From contig PKWK01000191.1 of assembly GCA_003133205.1 (NCBI GenBank), forward strand, positions 1 through 9,901: a stretch of 9,901 nt of DNA, in the 5' to 3' direction. The position numbers and the translations under genes are program-made. Source of the stretch: Granulicella sp. Its GTDB lineage: Bacteria; Acidobacteriota; Terriglobia; Terriglobales; Acidobacteriaceae. This document shows positions 6,368 through 9,901 of this stretch, piece by piece. The notes beneath the pieces were generated by a model. It had not been told where the DNA came from. It ran no database searches and worked only from the letters and a program-made list of their open reading frames with translations. Position 1 is the stretch's first letter, and every line of letters begins with the position of its first letter.

Positions 6368-7528
6368 ATGAGACCGTCAAACACTCGCCTAACTCACCCC
6401 GCGTTCTACCTCCACTGTGTCGCGATAGCCACACTGGCAATTTATTTTGCGCCCCCCGCAACCGCCCAGTGGGAGATCCAAACCGCCCCCACCACCGCCG
6501 ACCTCCGCGGAATCCACGCCATCGGAAGAGGCGTCGCGTGGGCCTCCGGAACCGAAGGCACCGTCCTCCGCACCACCAACGACGGCAAAGACTGGCAGCG
6601 CTGCGCAACTCCGCCCAACGCCGAGCACCTCGACTTCCGCGGCATCCAGGCCTTCGACGAGAAAACCGCATTCGTAATGTCCAGCGGCAAAGGCCCACTT
6701 TCGCGCCTCTACAAAACCGCCGACGCGTGCCGAACCTGGGTTCTCCTCTTCACCAACCCCGATCCCGAAGGCTTCTTCGACGCGCTCCAGTTTTCCGATC
6801 GCTCCAGCGGAACCATTCTGGGCGATCCGGTTAACGGATCAATGGCGGTTTGGAACAGCCACAACAGAGGGGCAAAGTGGACTCGGAGCCCGTCGGAAGC
6901 ATTGAAAGTGTCCCCGGGTACCGAAGCCTTTGCCGCCAGCAATTCAGCATTGGTGACTGACGAATCGCTTTTTGTAACCGCATTTGTTACTGGAGGCGAT
7001 AAGCCGTCAATCTTCTGGCGTCCCGTCGAACTCGCAATGAAGCCGTACGCCTGGAAATCAAGTCTGTACTGGACAAATGTCGATGTTCCGCTCGCCAAAG
7101 GCGCGACCGCCGGGGCATTCTCCATCGCGCACACGCAGGATTTCGAGCTCCTGGGCTCGCAGCGTCCTGCACTCTTCACCCGAATGGTCATTGTCGGAGG
7201 GGACTTTCAGAAGCCCGAACAAAGCTCGGGGACTGCGGTATTCACAACCGACGGCGGTCAGGCGTGGAATGCGGCTCAAACTCCGCTACACGGCTACCGC
7301 TCGTCTGTAGCGTACGACCCAAGAACAAAAACCTGGATCACCGTAGGCCCCAACGGCACCGACATCTCCACCGACGATGGCCGCAACTGGCGCGCTCTCC
7401 GGCCCAACCCCGCGCTCCACGAACCCGCCGACGCCGACCAGCACTGGAACGCCCTCTCGCTCCCCTTCGTCGTAGGCCCCCACGGCCGCATCGGCAAACT
7501 CCGCCCCCTGAAATCGGGTGCCCCATGA
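6368..7528 (+). CDS. Secreted Ycf48-like/BNR-repeat beta-propeller protein
   Basis: A 386-residue exported protein. Residues about 10-33 form a signal peptide with a probable cut after PATA. The rest is a repeat protein with Asp-box-like turns spaced along the chain: TTNDGKDW (69-76), KTADACRTW (116-124), NSHNRGAKW (163-171), TTDGGQAW (293-300) and STDDGRNW (334-341). This is the pattern of Ycf48/HCF136-type and sialidase-like propellers; in non-photosynthetic bacteria such proteins have no settled function and are often mislabelled oxidoreductase or glycosyl hydrolase. No sialidase catalytic residues could be assigned. ATG at 6368 is preferred over GTG at 6353, which lies inside the G-run. 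Codon use is uneven: 62 of 163 codons end in A or T across 6842-7330, but only 9 of 65 after 7331. The C-terminal part is duplicated at 5544-5936, and the last codons and stop lie in a hairpin repeat. Confidence 0.8.
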   Translation: MRPSNTRLTHPAFYLHCVAIATLAIYFAPPATAQWEIQTAPTTADLRGIHAIGRGVAWASGTEGTVLRTTNDGKDWQRCATPPNAEHLDFRGIQAFDEKTAFVMSSGKGPLSRLYKTADACRTWVLLFTNPDPEGFFDALQFSDRSSGTILGDPVNGSMAVWNSHNRGAKWTRSPSEALKVSPGTEAFAASNSALVTDESLFVTAFVTGGDKPSIFWRPVELAMKPYAWKSSLYWTNVDVPLAKGATAGAFSIAHTQDFELLGSQRPALFTRMVIVGGDFQKPEQSSGTAVFTTDGGQAWNAAQTPLHGYRSSVAYDPRTKTWITVGPNGTDISTDDGRNWRALRPNPALHEPADADQHWNALSLPFVVGPHGRIGKLRPLKSGAP

Positions 7529-7559
7529 TCGGCGCAGCGCAGCAGCGCCTATCGTGGGG
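7516..7559 (+). repeat. Hairpin repeat overlapping the stop of the Ycf48-like gene
   Basis: CCCCATGATCGGCGC (7521-7535) pairs with GCGCCTATCGTGGGG (7545-7559) around a 9-base loop, 13 of 15 positions being Watson-Crick. The stop codon lies in the left arm. No T-run follows, so it is a weak terminator at best. Its opening GGGTGCCCCAT also occurs at 5348-5358. The rest of 7560-7628 holds no gene; CCGCGTTCATCCGCG there again resembles a common intergenic repeat. Confidence 0.5.
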
Positions 7560-7628
7560 TTGGTCTCTTAAGTCCGATCCGCGTTCATCCGCGCAAACCC
7601 GCGGTCGTCTTCGCATTTGGGACAGCAG

Positions 7629-7653
7629 AAAAGGCACCCTCGAAAGGGCGCCT
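7629..7653 (-). terminator. Rho-independent terminator of the iron-sulfur carrier gene
   Basis: On the minus strand AGGCGCCC and GGGTGCCT form an 8-bp stem (one G-T pair) around TTTCGA, followed by TTTT. It lies 25 bases past the stop codon at 7678. There is no T-run on the plus strand, so it acts in one direction. Confidence 0.75.
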
Positions 7654-7677
7654 CTCACTGCAGGAACTCAATCCGAA

Positions 7678-8055
7678 CTAAACGCTGAACGAAGACCCGC
7701 AGCCGCAGGTGCTCTTCACCGCGGCGTTCTCGAACTTGAAGCCGGCCGCTTCGAGCGTCTCCACGTAGTCCACCACGCAGTTGTTCAGGTACATCGCCGA
7801 CGTCGCGTCGAGAAACACCTTCAGGTCGTCGAACTTGTAGACCTTGTCCATCATGCCGCTCTGGTTCTCGAACGACATCGAGTACTGGAAGCCCGAGCAT
7901 CCGCCGCCAACCACGCCGATTCGCAGACCAGCCGGAACCGGATCCTGCGTCGCCATGATCTCGCGAACCTTGGCGATCGCTGCCGGTGTCAACGTAACCG
8001 GTTGAGCCTTGGGTTCGCCGGTAACGACTTCAGGGGTAATAGTTGCGGTCGACAT
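7678..8055 (-). CDS. erpA: A-type iron-sulfur carrier protein (ErpA/IscA/HesB family)
   Basis: A 125-residue cytoplasmic protein that holds a [2Fe-2S] or [4Fe-4S] cluster and passes it to target enzymes. The three cluster ligands of the family are present: Cys53 in GGGCSGFQY and Cys117/Cys119 in the C-terminal CGCGSSF. The core PAGLRIGVVGGGCSG, the acidic middle and NPN-like region (YLNNCVVDYVE) fit the family, and an extra Cys93 is present. About 18 residues precede the conserved VTLTPAA start, slightly longer than the shortest members. The ErpA, IscA and SufA branches cannot be separated safely from this sequence alone, so the symbol is provisional; no isc or suf genes adjoin. The start at 8055 is fixed by a strong ribosome site. 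It is transcribed alone, with its own terminator and a promoter that carries a palindrome. Confidence 0.92.
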   Translation of the reverse strand: MSTATITPEVVTGEPKAQPVTLTPAAIAKVREIMATQDPVPAGLRIGVVGGGCSGFQYSMSFENQSGMMDKVYKFDDLKVFLDATSAMYLNNCVVDYVETLEAAGFKFENAAVKSTCGCGSSFSV

Positions 8056-8061
8056 AAGAAA

Positions 8062-8068
8062 TCTCCTT
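8062..8068 (-). promoter_or_regulatory. Ribosome binding site of the iron-sulfur carrier gene
   Basis: AAGGAGA on the minus strand, with its GGAG ending 7 bases before the ATG at 8055. It rules out the in-frame upstream extension that reaches 8376. Confidence 0.85.
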
Positions 8069-8085
8069 TTGAACTCAACATTTCC

Positions 8086-8114
8086 AGTATATGCGACCAT
8101 TCTGGTCGCGGCAA
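8086..8114 (-). promoter_or_regulatory. Promoter of the iron-sulfur carrier gene with a spacer palindrome
   Basis: On the minus strand, -35 TTGCCG (8109-8114) and -10 TATACT (8086-8091) are exactly 17 bases apart. The spacer is occupied by GCGACCAGAATGGTCGC (8093-8109), a perfect 7-bp inverted repeat around GAA. A protein bound there would block RNA polymerase, the classical repressor layout. Rrf2-type regulators often control such genes, but the sequence does not match the enterobacterial IscR site as I know it, so the binder is unknown. Confidence 0.55.
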
Positions 8115-8212
8115 GCAAACATCTACACCTTATGTGATGAAGCCCACACCTTGCCGGATGCAACCGTGGCGAATTCCGCATCGCCAACCCGCGCCAACCC
8201 ATCGAATCAACT

Positions 8213-8383
8213 GTGAATCCTCTCCGCTTTCTTGTCGATGCGTTCGTCAACACCTTCGGCATCACGCAGCCGACGCCGGAAACCGAGGTGAGGGCTGGCC
8301 GCTTCATCGCGATCATGCTCGCCGCTGTGCTGGTCCTGCTCTGCGCGGCCGCGTGGATGCTGCGCGCGGCGTTCACCCGCTGA
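8213..8383 (+). CDS. Small single-pass membrane protein, unknown function
   Basis: A 56-residue protein with a GTG start. The N-terminal part is MNPLRFLVDAFVNTFGITQP, then a short polar stretch PTPETEVRAGR, then one membrane helix (FIAIMLAAVLVLLCAAAWML, about 33-52), ending RAAFTR. Most codons end in G or C, as in the neighbouring genes, which supports real coding. No ribosome site is visible, so the message may be leaderless or the start misplaced; no ATG is available upstream in frame nearby. It is divergent from the iron-sulfur carrier gene, and 174 bases separate it from the next membrane-protein gene. I cannot name a family. Confidence 0.55.
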   Translation: MNPLRFLVDAFVNTFGITQPTPETEVRAGRFIAIMLAAVLVLLCAAAWMLRAAFTR

Positions 8384-8432
8384 AGGCCGCACCTGCTTTG
8401 CCACTAGTCGTGTCCGTGGTTACAGGAATTTC

Positions 8433-8462
8433 TGGAAAACCCCGCGTCCCCGGAGGTATGAT
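8433..8462 (+). promoter_or_regulatory. Candidate promoter of the two-helix membrane protein
   Basis: TATGAT (8457-8462) matches the -10 consensus at five of six bases. TGGAAA (8433-8438) is a weak -35 match 18 bases upstream. Transcription would start near 8469, giving a leader of about 90 bases. Confidence 0.35.
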
Positions 8463-8472
8463 GTTGCCGACA

Positions 8473-8491
8473 GCGTGTGACTCGTACACGC
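8473..8491 (+). promoter_or_regulatory. Inverted repeat at the leader start
   Basis: GCGTGT (8473-8478) and ACACGC (8486-8491) pair around a 7-base loop just after the expected transcription start. It could be an operator or a 5' stabilising hairpin. Nothing decides between these. Confidence 0.3.
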
Positions 8492-8557
8492 GCTGCCCAG
8501 GCGATTCAGCCCCGAATCGTCCTATCGTTGCAAGCAGTCAGAGAGGGAGGCTTCCCC

Positions 8558-8836
8558 ATGATGAACGCACTACCGACCTTGATCGTCATTTGGGCCGTCT
8601 TTACGGGCTTGTTCCTGACCTTGCTCGCCTACAACGGAACCATCACGCGGTACGAGGAGAATCAGCTTTTCCTGGACGATATCAACGCCAACGAAAAGCA
8701 GGAGCAGTCGTCCATCGTCAACAAAATCAACAAAATCATGCCGTTCATTCGAGCGCTCGGTACGCTGTCGGCGATCATGACCGTCGTCATCATCGCCATC
8801 TATACCTTGGATGCGTGGCGGAAGATCCAGGACTAA
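8558..8836 (+). CDS. Small two-helix membrane protein, unknown function
   Basis: A 92-residue inner-membrane protein. Helix 1 (LPTLIVIWAVFTGLFLTLLAY, about 5-25) and helix 2 (FIRALGTLSAIMTVVIIAIY, about 64-83) are separated by a strongly charged segment of about 38 residues (RYEENQLFLDD, NEKQEQSS, NKINK) with heptad-like spacing that may form a short coiled coil. The C-terminus is a short polar tail, AWRKIQD. GGAGG at 8546-8550 lies 7 bases before the ATG at 8558, which fixes the start; a second ATG follows directly. A strong terminator lies 66 bases downstream, so the gene ends its transcript. No homologous family is recognised. The layout could suit a small accessory subunit of a membrane complex, but nothing in the sequence shows this. 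Confidence 0.75.
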   Translation: MMNALPTLIVIWAVFTGLFLTLLAYNGTITRYEENQLFLDDINANEKQEQSSIVNKINKIMPFIRALGTLSAIMTVVIIAIYTLDAWRKIQD

Positions 8837-8902
8837 GCCGCCAGCGAGATTGCTGCATCACGCTCGCGGTTTCAGAATGCGGGCCGATGTGTCCATGAGT
8901 TT

Positions 8903-8944
8903 GAAGAGCCAGTTTCGCCCGCGCGAAACTGGCTCTTCTGTTTT
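8903..8944 (+). terminator. Strong rho-independent terminator with a perfect 16-bp stem
   Basis: GAAGAGCCAGTTTCGC (8903-8918) pairs without mismatch with 8923-8938 around CCGC, and TGTTTT follows (8939-8944). The T-run overlaps the stop codon of the converging dehydrogenase gene (8943-8945). Minus-strand transcripts would also form the stem but lack a T-run after it. Confidence 0.85.
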
Positions 8945-9901
8945 ACGCGTTGTAAGTGGTTGAGGAGACTCGGCCTCCGCGGCCGGTCCAGTTGGTGTGG
9001 AAGTACTGGCCGCGCGGCTTGTCGACTCGCTCGTAGGTGTGTGCGCCGAAGAAGTCGCGCTGCGCCTGGAGCAGGTTCGCCGGCAAACGCTCGGTGCGGT
9101 AGCCATCGTAGAACCCGAGCGCGGTCGAGATCGCCGGAGTCGGAACGCCAATCTCGATTCCGTGGATGATGGCCTTGCGCCAGCTTGCCTGGTACTTGTT
9201 CAGCGCGCTGGAGAAGAAGTCGTCCAGCAGCAGGTTCGCAAGGTCGGGATTCTTGTCGAACGCGGCCTTGATGTTGCCGAGGAAGACGCTGCGGATGATG
9301 CAACCGCCGCGCCACATCAGCGCGATGCCACCCATGTTCAAGTGCCAGCCCTGATCCTTCTCCGCGGCGCGCAGCAGCATGTAGCCTTGCGCGTAGCTGA
9401 CCATCTTCGAGCAGTAGAGCGCGCGGCGAACGTCTTCGATGAACTGCTTCTTCTCCGCGACCATCTTGGTCTTGGCAGGGCCCGTGAGCACCTTCGACGC
9501 CGCTACGCGCTCATCCTTCAACGCAGACAGGCAACGCGCAAACACGCTCTCGCCGATCAATGTCAGCGGCATGCCGAGGTCGAGCGCCGAGATGGCCGTC
9601 CACTTGCCCGTGCCCTTCTGGCCGGCGGTGTCGAGGATCTTGTCGATCATCGGCTCGCCGTCTTCGTCTTTCTTGCCGAAGATGGTGGTGGAGATTTCGA
9701 TGAGGTAGCTGTCGAGCTCGCCCTTGTTCCACTCGGCGAAGACTGCTTCGAGTTCGTCCGCGGTGAGGCCGAGCGCGTCCTTGAGGAGCTGGTAGGCCTC
9801 GCAGATGAGCTGAATGTCGCCGTACTCGATTCCGTTGTGGACCATCTTGACGTAGTGGCCTGCGCCGTCCTCGCCGACCCAGTCGCAGCAGGGCGTTCCG
9901 T
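8943..9901 (-). CDS. gnd: 6-phosphogluconate dehydrogenase, decarboxylating (N-terminus outside the window)
   Basis: Converts 6-phosphogluconate and NADP+ (or NAD+) to ribulose 5-phosphate, CO2 and NAD(P)H in the cytoplasmic pentose phosphate pathway. The window holds the last 318 residues, about two thirds of a long-type enzyme of about 470-480. The visible part starts CCDWVGEDGAGHYVKMVHNG, which contains the catalytic Lys and the HNGIE substrate-binding segment. The family signature ILDTAGQKGTGKW lies near 9600-9638, followed by the all-helical dimerisation domain, and the chain ends HTNWTGRGGRVSSTTYNA as is typical of the family. The Rossmann NADP-binding domain is beyond the window edge, so cofactor preference cannot be judged. 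An internal ATG at 9845 is not the start, because conserved sequence continues upstream to the edge. It converges on the small membrane-protein gene, sharing the terminator zone. Confidence 0.96.
   Translation of the reverse strand, partial: GTPCCDWVGEDGAGHYVKMVHNGIEYGDIQLICEAYQLLKDALGLTADELEAVFAEWNKGELDSYLIEISTTIFGKKDEDGEPMIDKILDTAGQKGTGKWTAISALDLGMPLTLIGESVFARCLSALKDERVAASKVLTGPAKTKMVAEKKQFIEDVRRALYCSKMVSYAQGYMLLRAAEKDQGWHLNMGGIALMWRGGCIIRSVFLGNIKAAFDKNPDLANLLLDDFFSSALNKYQASWRKAIIHGIEIGVPTPAISTALGFYDGYRTERLPANLLQAQRDFFGAHTYERVDKPRGQYFHTNWTGRGGRVSSTTYNA

Noticed and set aside
8056..8376. N-terminal extension of the iron-sulfur carrier frame
   Set aside because: It crosses the promoter and has no family homology; a strong ribosome site fixes the start at 8055.
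8384..8557. Riboswitch or tRNA in the gap before the two-helix membrane protein
   Set aside because: Only one small inverted repeat is visible; no cloverleaf or known aptamer consensus could be recognised.
7264..8898. Long plus-strand open frame of 544 codons
   Set aside because: It overlaps the Ycf48-like 3' end in another frame, the iron-sulfur carrier gene in antisense and both small membrane-protein genes, and its composition is not protein-like.

Overview
The window is GC-rich chromosomal DNA whose genes read like those of a soil heterotroph. Secreted plant-polysaccharide enzymes, a Ycf48/BNR-type secreted repeat protein, small lineage-specific membrane proteins and an unusual density of short hairpin repeats between genes together suggest an acidobacterium (Terriglobia-like). 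That placement is an inference from gene content and style; no rRNA or marker phylogeny is visible.

Region 1 (1-5225, all minus strand). In transcription order this holds a GH43 endo-arabinanase-like enzyme with a C-terminal trefoil-like domain (3537-5225), a secreted LolA/LppX-like protein of unknown role (2619-3413), a half-size ABC exporter (652-2553) and the N-terminal part of a Tat-exported GH28 polygalacturonase-like enzyme cut by the window edge (1-453). The two enzymes would attack different parts of pectin, arabinan side chains and the galacturonan backbone. Gaps of 65 to about 200 bases make co-transcription possible but unproven.

Region 2 (about 5283-7660) is the unusual part. A full-length Ycf48-like gene (6368-7528) lies beside a 5'-truncated copy of its last third (5544-5936). 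The copy is embedded in hairpin-forming repeats and bracketed by a 9-bp perfect inverted repeat. The nucleotide identity of the two copies jumps at one point, which suggests gene conversion. Between them lies an AT-rich stretch with three spaced direct repeats of about 41 bp and a G-rich block abutting the start codon.

Region 3 (7629-8944). An A-type iron-sulfur carrier gene (7678-8055, minus) has a clear terminator and a promoter whose 17-bp spacer is filled by a palindrome. Divergent from it are two small membrane-protein genes (8213-8383 and 8558-8836, plus), followed by a terminator with a perfect 16-bp stem.

Region 4 (8943-9901, minus) is the C-terminal two thirds of 6-phosphogluconate dehydrogenase, running off the window. 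No rRNA, tRNA, CRISPR array, transposase or integrase was seen.
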